Source: Candidatus Merdimorpha stercoravium
Lineage (GTDB): Bacteria > Bacteroidota > Bacteroidia > Flavobacteriales > UBA1820
DNA length: 21,187 bases
Assembly: GCA_018715295.1 (NCBI GenBank)
Contig: DVLY01000150.1
Coordinates: forward strand, 1-21,187
Direction of reading: 5' to 3'
A program made the position numbers and the translations under genes. The notes beneath the pieces are model-generated. The model was not told the origin of the DNA. It saw only the letters and a program-made list of their open reading frames with translations, and made no database searches. Of the stretch, positions 7,509-16,440 are shown one piece after another. How positions within the stretch are numbered: position 1 is the stretch's first letter; each line of letters opens with the position of its first letter.

Positions 7509-8648
7509 ATGAAAAAAAACCTCCTGCTCCTGCTGCTGATCCCCCTTTTCTTGGGAGGCTGCGCGAAAAAAGTGGACGAAGGCCCCGCGAAGCGCACCGT
7601 GCTGGTGTACGTCGCTGCGGCCAACGACCTGTATTCCTATGCCCAGTCCAATCTCACGGACATGATCGCCGGCTATGGACAGACCGACCCGCAGGAAAAC
7701 CGCCTGATCGTCTATTACGATACGGGCGACGGGGTACCCTGCCTGCTGCAGGTGGATGCTTCCGGGGCGCATCCCCTCCAGGAATATCCGGGTGCCAATT
7801 CCACCGATCCCGACCAACTCCACAAGGTCGTTTCCCAAGTCCTGCAGGACTTCCCGGCCAAGAGCTACGGGCTGATCCTCTGGTCGCACGCCACCGGCTG
7901 GATCCCGAAAGGGTTTCCCCTGGCGGTAAAGAACCAATGGTCCCTCACCGCATTTCCCGCCACGCGAACTTTCGGCAACCAATATTTCGAAGGCCAGCGG
8001 TGCGAAATCGAAATCTCCGACCTGGCCGATGCCCTGCCCACCGGAGCCTTCGACTTTATCCTGATCGACGCCTGCCTGATGGGGGGCGTCGAAGTGGCCT
8101 ACGCCCTGCGCGAGAAGACGGACTACCTGATCGCCTACCCCACGGAAGTCATCGCCGACGGGATGCCCTACCGGGAGATCACCGCCCCTCTGTTCTCCGA
8201 TGCGCCGACGCAGGACTACTGCCGGCAGATCGCCCGGAAATTTTACGAACACTACGATGCCCAGAGCGGCGTGTACCGTTCGGCTTCGGTCGCCCTGATC
8301 GAGACCGCAGCCCTGGAAGCCCTCGCCCGCTCGGTGCGCGAAGTGGTAAAGGACAATCCCGAAGTGGCCACCCTGCCGCTCTCCTCCGTACAGCACTACG
8401 ACCTGTACTCCCGCCCGTTCATGTACGACCTGGACGATTTTATCGGGCAGCTCGCCACCCCGGCCCAGTACCAAACCTTCCGGCAGGCGCTGGACAATGC
8501 CGTCCTGTACCAGGCACACACCGATACGTTCTTTTCGCTGCCGCTGGAACGTTGCTGCGGCCTGTCGGTCTACATCCCTTCCGAGCAGTACGCCGACTGC
8601 CTCCCGTACTACCAGGACACCCCCTGGTACCGGGCCTGCTACCTGTAA
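7509..8648 (+). CDS. Clostripain-like (C11 family) cysteine peptidase lipoprotein
   Basis: 379 residues. MKKNLLLLLLIPLFLGGC is a lipoprotein signal with lipobox LGGC (C18). The core begins with RTVLVYVAAANDL, the usual first strand of clostripain-like proteins. The catalytic pair is visible as the histidine in ILWSHATGW (H127) and the cysteine in FILIDACLMGG (C189), in the order and spacing of family C11, a clan CD caspase-like fold. The common LWxHGxGW form of the histidine motif is altered to LWSHATGW. Family members are peptidases, often cutting after basic residues; many Bacteroidota copies are cell-surface lipoproteins of unknown substrate. The gene is alone, divergent from the hydrolase, and followed by a hairpin at 8711-8737. 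Confidence 0.88.
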   Translation: MKKNLLLLLLIPLFLGGCAKKVDEGPAKRTVLVYVAAANDLYSYAQSNLTDMIAGYGQTDPQENRLIVYYDTGDGVPCLLQVDASGAHPLQEYPGANSTDPDQLHKVVSQVLQDFPAKSYGLILWSHATGWIPKGFPLAVKNQWSLTAFPATRTFGNQYFEGQRCEIEISDLADALPTGAFDFILIDACLMGGVEVAYALREKTDYLIAYPTEVIADGMPYREITAPLFSDAPTQDYCRQIARKFYEHYDAQSGVYRSASVALIETAALEALARSVREVVKDNPEVATLPLSSVQHYDLYSRPFMYDLDDFIGQLATPAQYQTFRQALDNAVLYQAHTDTFFSLPLERCCGLSVYIPSEQYADCLPYYQDTPWYRACYL

Positions 8649-8710
8649 AAGCCCTTTTTTCCGAAAAAATTCATCGGTAAAAACCTCCTCTCCGTCCCCG
8701 GAATCCCCGT

Positions 8711-8750
8711 CCCGGTCTATTCTTTTTGCAGACCGGGGGGACGATTTTTT
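8711..8750 (+). terminator. Terminator of the C11 peptidase gene, interleaved with the next promoter
   Basis: An 8-bp stem (8711-8718 with 8730-8737) and an 11-base loop. Further pairing outside it needs a 3-base bulge. The T run at 8745-8750 follows after a short gap, so termination is likely but imperfect. Confidence 0.55.
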
Positions 8751-8757
8751 ATGTTTG
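8725..8757 (+). promoter_or_regulatory. Promoter of the efflux operon
   Basis: TTTG (8725-8728), 21 bases, TATGTTTG (8750-8757). The predicted start of transcription near 8761 leaves a leader of about 17 bases before the TolC-like gene. The -33 box lies in the loop of the preceding terminator hairpin. Confidence 0.65.
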
Positions 8758-8777
8758 CCGCGTAAAAACGGTAAAAA

Positions 8778-10106
8778 ATGGACGTGAAAAAAATCTTACC
8801 CCTGGTCTTTCTGGCAGCGCTTCCCCTGCTGTCCTTCGGCCAAAGCGATACCTCCCAAGTGAAGGTGTGGACGCTGGAGGACTGCATACGGTACGCCCGG
8901 GAGAAAAACCTGAACGTACAGAGCGCCCAGGTAAGCCTCTCTTCCGCCGAGTCGGACATCAAGCAGGCTTCCGCCGCCCGGCTGCCCGGCCTCTCGGCCT
9001 CCATTTCGCAAGGTCTCACCCATGCCCGCCGGGACATCGCAAGCAACGAAAGCGCATACGCCTATTCGGCCAACGCCCAACTATCCGCCTCGATGACCCT
9101 GTACAACGGCGGCAAGCTCAACAATACGCTCTCCCAAAAGAAAACCGACGCCCAGGCACGTGCCTACGACGTCGCCCGTACGCGCAACGACATCGAGATC
9201 AGCGTTACCCAAGCCTACCTCCAGGTGCTCTACGCACGCGAATCGGTCGGGATCAACCAAAAGACGGTCGAATCCTCGCTCTCCCAGGTAGAGCTCTCCA
9301 AGGAACTGTACGAAGCTGGCTCGATCGCCTTGAGCGATTACGCCCAGATGCAGTCGCAGTATGCTTCGGACAAGTACCAACTGGTCGCCGCGCAGAACAC
9401 CCTGGACAAAAGCATCCTCGATTTGAAACAATTGCTGGAATTGGAAGCCGGGTACGATTTCCGGTTGGACTTCCCGGAGATTAGCGACGAACAGGTTGAT
9501 GAGCCCATCCCTTCGTCGCTCTCGGTGTACAACTCGGCTCTCCAATCCATGCCCGAAGTAAAAAGCGCCCAGTTGGGCATCGAATCGGCCAAACTGGGTG
9601 AAAAGATCGCCAAAGCCTCCGGGATTCCGTCCCTCTCCCTCAGCGCCGGCATCGGCACGGGATACGCCACCACCTCGTCGGATGCCTTTGCCCGCCAGCT
9701 CGACCGGAGCCTGAGCGAAAACGTGGGCTTGTCCCTCTCCATCCCCATCTTCAACAACCGCAACACCCGCACGGCCGTCGAGAAGGCTCGCCTGGAAAGC
9801 GTTTCGGCCGACCTCTCGCTCCAGAGCGTAAAGAAAGACCTCTTGAGCACCGTCGAATCGCTCTGGCAGGATGCTGTATCGGCCCAGAGCCGTTATCAGG
9901 CCGCCTGCGAGCAGCTCCGCTCGGCCCAGATCAGTTACGACCTGGTCAACCAGCAATTTGCCGAAGGGATGAAAAATACCGTCGAACTCCTTCAGGAAAA
10001 GAACAACTACCTTTCGGCTCAGATGGAAGCCGTACAGGCCAAATACCAGGCCGTCCTGTCCATCAAACTGCTCAACTTTTATCAGAACAAACCGATCACT
10101 TTATAA
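8778..10106 (+). CDS. TolC-family outer membrane efflux protein
   Basis: 442 residues. A signal peptide covers about the first 21 residues (MDVKKILPLVFLAALPLLSF). The mature protein has the two-repeat structure of the outer membrane efflux protein (OEP) family. The first repeat, about 30-220, includes WTLEDCIRYARE at its start and the typical LYNGGKLNN turn; the second is about 250-440. Long alpha-helical stretches match the periplasmic tunnel. It would form the outer-membrane channel of the tripartite pump encoded by the following three genes. The next gene starts 12 bases downstream, consistent with one operon from the promoter at 8725-8757. Confidence 0.9.
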   Translation: MDVKKILPLVFLAALPLLSFGQSDTSQVKVWTLEDCIRYAREKNLNVQSAQVSLSSAESDIKQASAARLPGLSASISQGLTHARRDIASNESAYAYSANAQLSASMTLYNGGKLNNTLSQKKTDAQARAYDVARTRNDIEISVTQAYLQVLYARESVGINQKTVESSLSQVELSKELYEAGSIALSDYAQMQSQYASDKYQLVAAQNTLDKSILDLKQLLELEAGYDFRLDFPEISDEQVDEPIPSSLSVYNSALQSMPEVKSAQLGIESAKLGEKIAKASGIPSLSLSAGIGTGYATTSSDAFARQLDRSLSENVGLSLSIPIFNNRNTRTAVEKARLESVSADLSLQSVKKDLLSTVESLWQDAVSAQSRYQAACEQLRSAQISYDLVNQQFAEGMKNTVELLQEKNNYLSAQMEAVQAKYQAVLSIKLLNFYQNKPITL

Positions 10107-10118
10107 AAACCAACCGAG

Positions 10119-11282
10119 ATGAAAACCATCTTCCATACAGCACTGCTGCTTGTCGCCGCCTGCTCCCTGGCGGCCTGCGGCGGAGACAAAAACGCCCAGG
10201 AATACAATACCGTTACCCTGACCAAAGGGTCCCTGTCCACCACCGTAACCGCTACCGGAACCATCGAACCGATCAACCAAGTCTCGGTCGGCGCCCAGGT
10301 ATCGGGGATCATTTCCAAGATCTACGTGGACTACAACTCCGAGGTCAAGTCCGGCCAACTCCTGGCTCAGATCGACACCTCGCTCATGGCCGCCGAGCTC
10401 CGTTCGTCGGAAGCATCCCTGGCTTCGGCCAAAGCCGAATACGAATACCAGGAAAAGAACTTCGCCCGCCAGAAAAGCCTGTGGGAAAAGAAACTGATCT
10501 CCGACACGGACTACGAATCGGCCAAATACAACTACGACCGCGCCTTGAGTTCGTACAACAAGTCGCAGGCCGATATCGTCAAGGCCCGGAAAAACCTCGG
10601 CTACTGCTACATCTACTCCACCGTGGATGGCGTGGTGATGTCCCGGGCGGTTGAGGAAGGCCAGACGGTGGCCTCCAGCTTCAACACCCCGGAGCTGTTC
10701 ATCATCGCCAACGACCTGCGCAAAATGCGGGTGATCGCCGATGTGGACGAGGCCGAGATCGGTGAAGTGAAGGAAGGTCAGCGGGCCGTCTTCACCGTCG
10801 ATGCCTTCCCCAACGACACCTTCGAGGGCGAAGTAACCCAGGTGCGCATCAATCCTACCACCGAATCGAACGTGGTAACCTACGAAGTGGTGGTCGATGC
10901 CCCCAACCCCGACCTCAAGCTCCTGCCCGGTCTGACGGCCAACGTAACCATCTACACCCTGGACAAACAGGGCGTCCTGTCGGTTCCCGTGCGCGCTTTC
11001 CGCTTCAACCCTTCGGGAGCCGTAGCGGTAGGTCAGAGCGCCTCGAACCACAAAACCCTGTGGCTGAAAGAAAATAACGGCAAACTCAGACAAGTGAACG
11101 TAACCACCGGGGTGAGCGACGGCATCTCCACCGAAGTTACCTCGGGCGTGAAGGAGGGCGATGAAGTGGTGGTCTCCGTACGGGTAAAACGCGAACCCGA
11201 AATGTCCTCCTCGGGGCAGGGAGAAACCAATCCCTTCATGCCCACCCCTCCCGGCGGCAACCGCAACAACAACAAAAAATAA
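10119..11282 (+). CDS. MacA-like periplasmic adaptor lipoprotein (HlyD/RND-type membrane fusion protein)
   Basis: 387 residues. Lipoprotein signal with lipobox LAAC (C20). The first half of the lipoyl domain (about 50-88, with VSGIISKIYVDYNSEVKSGQ) is followed by a coiled hairpin (about 90-160). The second lipoyl half (about 160-190, YSTVDGVVMSRAVEEGQTV) and a beta-barrel domain (about 195-275) come next. The C-terminal tail is rich in Pro, Gly and Asn. It bridges the TolC-like channel and the ABC transporter. It lies between them in the operon, 12 bases after the first gene and 13 before the ATPase gene, which places it in the MacA branch rather than with RND pumps. Confidence 0.9.
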   Translation: MKTIFHTALLLVAACSLAACGGDKNAQEYNTVTLTKGSLSTTVTATGTIEPINQVSVGAQVSGIISKIYVDYNSEVKSGQLLAQIDTSLMAAELRSSEASLASAKAEYEYQEKNFARQKSLWEKKLISDTDYESAKYNYDRALSSYNKSQADIVKARKNLGYCYIYSTVDGVVMSRAVEEGQTVASSFNTPELFIIANDLRKMRVIADVDEAEIGEVKEGQRAVFTVDAFPNDTFEGEVTQVRINPTTESNVVTYEVVVDAPNPDLKLLPGLTANVTIYTLDKQGVLSVPVRAFRFNPSGAVAVGQSASNHKTLWLKENNGKLRQVNVTTGVSDGISTEVTSGVKEGDEVVVSVRVKREPEMSSSGQGETNPFMPTPPGGNRNNNKK

Positions 11283-11295
11283 CCCGTACCGCACC

Positions 11296-12042
11296 ATGGA
11301 AAAAAAGGTCATCATCTCTCTCCAGGACATCCGGCGGGACTTCCACGTGGGGAACGAAACGGTACACGCCCTTCGAGGGGTATCGTTCGACATCGCCGAA
11401 GGGGAATTCGTTACCATCATGGGTACCAGCGGATCGGGAAAGTCCACCCTGCTCAACATCCTGGGCTGTCTGGACACCCCCACCTCGGGCGAATACTACC
11501 TGGACGGCGTGTCGGTACGGCAGATGAGCAAAAACGCCCGCGCCACCCTGCGCAACCGCAAGATCGGATTCGTCTTCCAGTCGTACAACCTGCTGCCCAA
11601 AACCTCGGCACTGGAAAACGTGGAGCTTCCCCTGCTGTACAACCCCGACGTATCCGAAAGCCTGCGCAAACGCAAAGCCACCGAAGCCCTCGAAGCCGTC
11701 GGCCTGGCCGACCGCCTGCACCACCGCTCCAACCAGATGTCCGGCGGGCAGCAACAGCGCGTGGCCATCGCCCGGGCGCTGGTGAACGATCCGGTGATCA
11801 TCCTGGCGGACGAAGCCACCGGTAACCTGGATACGCGCACTTCGTTCGAGATTCTGAAAATCATCCAAGGCCTGCATGCCCAGGGGCGCACCATCATCTT
11901 CGTTACGCACAACCCCGAGTTGTCGCAATTCTCCAGCCGGAACATCGTCCTGCGCGACGGGCACATCACCGAAGACCGCCCCAATCCTTCGATCGCTTCG
12001 GCGGCCGAAGTCCTCAAAACCCTTCCGAAAGAAGACGACTAA
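11296..12042 (+). CDS. MacB/LolD-type ABC transporter ATP-binding protein
   Basis: 248 residues with all nucleotide-binding motifs: Walker A GTSGSGKST (43-51), Q-loop VFQSYN (Q95), signature MSGGQQQR (148-155), Walker B VIILADEAT (167-175, E173) and the H-loop histidine in FVTHN (H205). In E. coli MacB the ATPase is fused to the permease; here they are separate genes, as in LolCDE and many Bacteroidota systems. It would energise the pump with the permease encoded 15 bases downstream. Typical length, no anomalies. Confidence 0.92.
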   Translation: MEKKVIISLQDIRRDFHVGNETVHALRGVSFDIAEGEFVTIMGTSGSGKSTLLNILGCLDTPTSGEYYLDGVSVRQMSKNARATLRNRKIGFVFQSYNLLPKTSALENVELPLLYNPDVSESLRKRKATEALEAVGLADRLHHRSNQMSGGQQQRVAIARALVNDPVIILADEATGNLDTRTSFEILKIIQGLHAQGRTIIFVTHNPELSQFSSRNIVLRDGHITEDRPNPSIASAAEVLKTLPKEDD

Positions 12043-12057
12043 AGACCAATCCTTTCC

Positions 12058-13277
12058 ATGAACTATAAAAACCTCATCCGCATCGCCCTGCGCGCCCTCT
12101 CGGGCAACAAGTTCCGAGGGTTTCTCACCATGCTGGGCATCATCATCGGGGTTGCCTCGGTCATCGCCATGCTGGCCATCGGACAAGGTTCCAAACGGAG
12201 CATCCGCGAACAGATCGCCGAAATGGGCTCGAACATGATCATGATCCATCCCGGAGCCGAACGCCGCGGCGGAGTGCGCATGGACCCCTCGGAGATGCAG
12301 TCCCTCAAGATCAAGGACTACCTGGATCTGGCCACCCAGACTTCGTACCTGGACAAGTGCTCGCCGATGGTCCAGTCTTCCGGCCAAGTCATCTACGGCG
12401 CCCAGAATGCCCAGACCAGCATCTACGGCGTAACCCCCGAATACCTCGACATCCGCAAATATTCGATAGGCGACGGCGACATGTTCACCCAGGCGGACAT
12501 CAAAAGTTCGGCCAAAGTATGCGTAGTCGGGCAGACCGTGGTGGACAACCTGTTCCCCAACGGGGAAAACCCCATCGGAAAAGTCATCCGCTTCAAGACC
12601 ATCCCGTTCCGCATCGTAGGCGTACTGACCTCCAAAGGTTACAACTCGATGGGACAGGACCAGGACGACCTCATCCTGGCTCCTTACACCGCGTGCAGAA
12701 ACGTCTGCTGGCCATCACGCACCTGCAGAGTATCTTCGCCTCGGCCATCACCGAGGAAGATACCTACATTGCCATCGACGAGATCTCCGAAATCCTGCGC
12801 ACCAACCACAAGATAAAGGCCGGGGACGACGACGACTTCACCATTCGCTCCCAGGAAGAAATGAGCAGCATGATGAGCTCGACCACCAACATGATGACCG
12901 TCCTTCTGGCCTGCATCGCCGGCATCTCGCTGCTGGTGGGCGGTATCGGGATCATGAACATCATGTACGTCTCGGTAACCGAACGCACCCGGGAGATCGG
13001 CCTGCGCATGTCCATCGGCGCCAAAGGCCGCCACATCATGCTCCAGTTCCTGATCGAGGCGGTGATCATCAGCGTAATGGGCGGTATCCTCGGGGTCATC
13101 TTGGGCGTGGGCGCTTCGCTGGCCATCAAGATGATCGCCGGATGGCCCATCTACATCCAGATGTGGTCGGTGGTCCTCTCGTTCGCCGTCTGCTCGGTTA
13201 CCGGGATATTCTTCGGATGGTACCCGGCGCGCAAAGCCGCTTCGTTGGACCCCATCGAAGCCTTACGATATGAATAG
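12058..13277 (+). pseudogene. MacB-type ABC transporter permease, frameshifted
   Basis: The N-terminal part runs in one frame from the ATG at 12058 (MNYKNLIRIALRALSGNKF, first membrane helix about residues 18-40, then the MacB periplasmic domain). The sense frame changes near 12693, and the rest, including three C-terminal helices and the end KAASLDPIEALRYE, continues in the next frame to 13277. Inserting one G after 12693 (GCGTG to GCGGTG) restores a 406-residue protein of normal MacB permease length, reading APYTAVQKRLLAITH across the site. No slippery heptamer is present, so programmed frameshifting is unlikely. Without repair, translation stops at about residue 252 and lacks three of the four helices. 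All flanking operon genes are intact, so a sequencing error or a recent mutation is possible. Confidence 0.85.
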
Positions 13278-13327
13278 TGCTTTTTTTCATAGCTATTTTG
13301 TGTGCTTTTAGATTGTTTTTCAGTCGG

Positions 13328-13356
13328 CCGGCCGCACCTTTTGCGGCCGGTTTTTT
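13328..13356 (+). terminator. Terminator of the efflux operon
   Basis: Perfect 9-bp stem CCGGCCGCA/TGCGGCCGG (13328-13336 with 13342-13350) and a 5-base loop, followed at once by six T (13351-13356). Confidence 0.9.
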
Positions 13357-13414
13357 CATCCGAAAAGCCTTTTGAGAAGAAAAAAACAGTAATTTAGCCT
13401 CTCTGGACAAACCC

Positions 13415-14491
13415 ATGGAACTGATGCCCAAAAAACGCCATGCCACCCTGCTGACCATCGCCATCCACCTGTTGGGGTGGGGGCTGCTGCTGGTCTTCCC
13501 CCTGCTGATGCGGTGGCAAAACCGCGAGGAAACCGTTACCCTGTCCTGGTACCTGGGATACGTAGCCGTACCCCTGTCGTGCATGATGGTCTTCTATGTC
13601 AACTACCTGCTGCTCATCCCCCGGATGCTGTTCCAGAAGCGTTGGAGTTCCTTTGCCCTGCTGAATATCCTGCTGGTAATCGTCGTCTGGTACGCCGGGC
13701 GGTTGTGGTGGGATTTTTACATAGAAAATGTCGCCGAGGCCATACCGCGCCCCCCGAAAAAGGACCGGGACCTGCCGCTCCTGATGTTTTTCGCCCGCGA
13801 TATGATGTCCTATGCCCTGACCGTCGCCCTGGCCGTGGCCATCAAGATGACCTCCCGCTGGCAGCAGAGCGAACGCCAGCGCCACGAGGCCGAACGGCGG
13901 CGCAGCGAAGCCGAACTGGCCAACCTGAAAAACCAGCTCAACCCGCATTTTCTGTTCAACACCCTCAACAACATCTACGCCCTGGTCGAAGTAGCCCCCG
14001 AGAAAGCCCAACACGCCGTCCACGAGCTCTCCCGGCTGCTGCGTTACGTCCTCTACGAAGACGGCCCGGCCATGGTCCCCCTGGAAAAGGAACTGGAATT
14101 CCTGCGCAGCTACATCGACCTGATGTCCCTGCGCACCGGGAAGAACGTAACCCGGACCATCCGCCTGTCGGCGGACGACCCGCAGGCCTCCGTCGCCCCG
14201 CTTATCTTTATCTCGCTGGTGGAAAATGCTTTCAAACACGGGGTCAGCCCCACCGAAGACTCCTTCATCGACATCGACATCCACACCGAATCCGGAAACA
14301 TCGTCTGCCGCACCGCCAACAGTAACTTTCCCAAAAACGATGCCGACCGAAGCGGGTCGGGCATCGGCCTGCGCAACCTCGAACGCCGCCTCAAACTCCT
14401 CTACGGCAGCCATTATAGTTTCACGCGCTGCGTAAAGGACAACGCCTACCGCTGCGAACTCATCCTTCCCGTAAAATCCTCGGCCACATGA
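13415..14491 (+). CDS. LytS-type sensor histidine kinase
   Basis: 358 residues; an ATG three codons later (13424) is an alternative start. Four membrane helices (about 11-32, 46-68, 78-97, 125-145) make up the sensor part, with no separate extracellular domain. A short coiled stretch (about 148-170) leads into the His_kinase domain with LKNQLNPHFLFNTLNNIYAL (H178). The ATPase domain has the N-box SLVENAFKHG (N271) and G-box GSGIGLRNLERRL (about 314-326). It would phosphorylate the LytTR regulator, whose ATG overlaps its stop by four bases (ATGA). It follows the efflux operon after a terminator, so it has its own promoter; a weak -7-like TAATTTAG is at 13390-13397. Confidence 0.92.
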   Translation: MELMPKKRHATLLTIAIHLLGWGLLLVFPLLMRWQNREETVTLSWYLGYVAVPLSCMMVFYVNYLLLIPRMLFQKRWSSFALLNILLVIVVWYAGRLWWDFYIENVAEAIPRPPKKDRDLPLLMFFARDMMSYALTVALAVAIKMTSRWQQSERQRHEAERRRSEAELANLKNQLNPHFLFNTLNNIYALVEVAPEKAQHAVHELSRLLRYVLYEDGPAMVPLEKELEFLRSYIDLMSLRTGKNVTRTIRLSADDPQASVAPLIFISLVENAFKHGVSPTEDSFIDIDIHTESGNIVCRTANSNFPKNDADRSGSGIGLRNLERRLKLLYGSHYSFTRCVKDNAYRCELILPVKSSAT

Positions 14492-15222
14492 GCACCCCCC
14501 TTTCGACCCTGATCGTCGACGACGAACCCCTCGCCCTGGACCTGATGGAGCGCTACGTGCTCCGCACCCCTTTCCTGCGCCTGGAGGCCAAATGCTCCGG
14601 CGGAGCCGAAGCGCTGGAAGCACTGGCCGGCGGAGGGATCGACGTCGCTTTTCTCGACATCCAGATGCCCGGCATGAACGGCCTGGAACTCTCGCGCCTG
14701 GCAGGAGACCGCACCCGGGTCATTTTCACCACCGCCTTCCAACAATACGCCCTCGAAGGCTTCCGCGCCGATGCCATCGACTACCTGCTCAAGCCCATCG
14801 ACTACAACGAATTCCTCCGCGCCGCCCACAAAGCCCTGAAATGGTTCTCGCTCACCCGCGAAAAAACGGAACCGACTCCTTCGGCACCGACCCACACCTA
14901 CCTGCTGGTGCGCTCCGACTACCGGCAAGTGCGCATCGACACCTCCGACATCCTGTACATCGAAGCCCTGAAAGACTACGTAAAGATATTCCTGGCCTCC
15001 TCTCCCCAGCCGGTGATCACCCAAAGCAGTTTGAAAAGCCTGGAAGACCGTCTTCCCGCCGGGCAATTCATGCGCATCCACCGCTCGCACATCGTCCGGC
15101 TGGATGCCGTGAAGATCATCGAACGCAGCCGGGTGGTCTTCGGGAAAACCTACATCCCCATATCGGACACCTGCCGGGACGACTTCCTGCGGGCCCTCGA
15201 AGGGCGGCCTATCCCGCAATAG
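14488..15222 (+). CDS. LytTR-family response regulator
   Basis: 244 residues. Receiver domain about 7-120 with acidic pocket VDDE (D11, D12), phospho-acceptor in AFLDIQMPGMNG (D57) and the conserved lysine in YLLKPID (K102). A short linker follows (about 122-137), then a LytTR DNA-binding domain (about 138-240) with DILYIEALKDYVKIF and FMRIHRSHIV. LytTR proteins bind short direct repeats in promoters. It is translationally coupled to the kinase gene by a 4-base overlap. Position behind a MacAB-TolC operon makes that operon a candidate target, but no LytTR site was identified. Confidence 0.92.
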   Translation: MSTPLSTLIVDDEPLALDLMERYVLRTPFLRLEAKCSGGAEALEALAGGGIDVAFLDIQMPGMNGLELSRLAGDRTRVIFTTAFQQYALEGFRADAIDYLLKPIDYNEFLRAAHKALKWFSLTREKTEPTPSAPTHTYLLVRSDYRQVRIDTSDILYIEALKDYVKIFLASSPQPVITQSSLKSLEDRLPAGQFMRIHRSHIVRLDAVKIIERSRVVFGKTYIPISDTCRDDFLRALEGRPIPQ

Positions 15223-15243
15223 ACAAAAACGATCCGCCCGACC

Positions 15244-15274
15244 TTTGACCTCCCGGGAGAAAACCGTACTTTTG
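15244..15274 (+). promoter_or_regulatory. Promoter of the thioredoxin reductase gene
   Basis: TTTG (15244-15247), exactly 19 bases, TACTTTTG (15267-15274): a full consensus match. Transcription would start near 15278, giving a leader of about 119 bases. Confidence 0.75.
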
Positions 15275-15311
15275 TTTCCGCACAGTTCTCCACCGAGCGG
15301 ACGGGTGCATT

Positions 15312-15350
15312 TCACGGCCTGCGGCCGTGAGCGCCGCTTGCGCGGCGCTC
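15312..15350 (+). promoter_or_regulatory. Two tandem hairpins in the thioredoxin reductase leader
   Basis: Hairpin 1: TCACGGCC/GGCCGTGA (15312-15319 with 15323-15330). Hairpin 2: GAGCGCCGC/GCGGCGCTC (15329-15337 with 15342-15350). They share GA at 15329-15330, so full pairing of both at once is not possible. There is no T run, so this is not a simple terminator. Confidence 0.55.
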
Positions 15351-15396
15351 GCTTGGGGAGAAAACGAAACACACACCCTCAAAAAACAACCCACAT

Positions 15397-16341
15397 ATGG
15401 AAAACCCCGTAGAACGCGTAAAAATACTCATCATCGGCTCCGGCCCCGCCGGGTACACCGCCGCTATCTACGCCGCCCGCGCCGACCTCGCCCCCGTACT
15501 GTACACCGGACTGGAGATGGGCGGCCAGCTGACCAAAACCACCGAAGTGGAAAACTTCCCCGGATTTCCCGAAGGCGTGGACGCCAACCTGCTGATGAGC
15601 CAGATGGAACAACAAGCCCGGCGTTTCGGCACCGACATCCGCATGGGCACCGTCACCCGCGTCGCACTCGCCCGGGAAAAAGGGCAAGCACACCGCGTGG
15701 AGATCGACGGGGAAAAGACCCTCGAAGCCCAAGCCCTGATCGTAGCCACTGGCGCCTCGGCCCGCTGGCTCGGGCTGCCCTCCGAAGAACGTCTGAAAGG
15801 CTTCGGCGTATCGGCCTGCGCCACCTGCGACGGATTTTTCTATCGGGGAAAGACCGTCGCCGTAGTGGGAGGAGGCGATTCGGCGTTGGAAGAAGCCGAC
15901 TACCTGTCCAAGATCTGCGCCAAAGTATACCTGATCGTACGCCGGGATGCCTTCCGCGCCTCGAAAGCCATGCAAGCCCGCGTAAGCTCCAACCCCAAGA
16001 TCGACATCCTCTGGAACAGCCGTATCGACGAAATCCTCGGCCAGCAAGCCGTCGAAGGCGTCCGGATCAAGAGCAACATAGACGACTCCGTCCGGGAAAT
16101 CGCCCTGGAAGGCGTATTCGTAGCCATCGGCCATCACCCCTCCACCGAGCTTTTCGCCGGCCAACTCGACCTCTCGCCCGAAGGCTACATCCTCACCCAG
16201 GCCGGCACCTCGCTCACCAACCTCCCCGGAGTCTTTGCCGCCGGCGACGTCCAGGACAACCGCTACCGCCAAGCCATCACCTCGGCCGGATCGGGTTGCA
16301 AAGCCGCCCTCGACGCCGAAAAATACCTCGCCGAACTGTAA
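15397..16341 (+). CDS. trxB: Thioredoxin reductase
   Basis: 314 residues, normal for low-molecular-weight thioredoxin reductase. FAD-binding motif GSGPAG (14-19) and the early GGQL and ENFPGFP motifs are present. The redox-active pair is SACATCDG (C141, C144), followed by the NADPH-binding motif VGGGDSALEEA (157-167) and the C-terminal FAD motif AAGDVQDNRYRQAITSAGSG. It reduces thioredoxin with NADPH in the cytoplasm. The gene stands alone, with a full-consensus promoter, an unusually long structured leader and a strong terminator directly behind it. Confidence 0.95.
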   Translation: MENPVERVKILIIGSGPAGYTAAIYAARADLAPVLYTGLEMGGQLTKTTEVENFPGFPEGVDANLLMSQMEQQARRFGTDIRMGTVTRVALAREKGQAHRVEIDGEKTLEAQALIVATGASARWLGLPSEERLKGFGVSACATCDGFFYRGKTVAVVGGGDSALEEADYLSKICAKVYLIVRRDAFRASKAMQARVSSNPKIDILWNSRIDEILGQQAVEGVRIKSNIDDSVREIALEGVFVAIGHHPSTELFAGQLDLSPEGYILTQAGTSLTNLPGVFAAGDVQDNRYRQAITSAGSGCKAALDAEKYLAEL

Positions 16342-16360
16342 ACTCCGCGAGCCCCTTTCC

Positions 16361-16406
16361 GCCGTGCGGCCGGCAGGGAATCCCCTGCCGGCCGCACGGC
16401 GTTTTT
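16361..16406 (+). terminator. Terminator of trxB
   Basis: Perfect 18-bp stem (16361-16378 with 16383-16400), loop AATC, followed by G and five T (16402-16406). There is no T run on the minus side, so it works mainly for the plus strand. Confidence 0.92.
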
Positions 16407-16440
16407 GCCCGCCTCGGTCCGCTTGCGCCACGCAACCGGC

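Noticed and set aside
10101..11483. 460-codon minus-strand open frame opposite the MacA-like gene
   Set aside because: No family resemblance; spans two well-supported plus-strand genes.
12685..12700. Programmed frameshift in the permease
   Set aside because: No slippery heptamer (X XXY YYZ) at the site, and simple loss of one G explains it.
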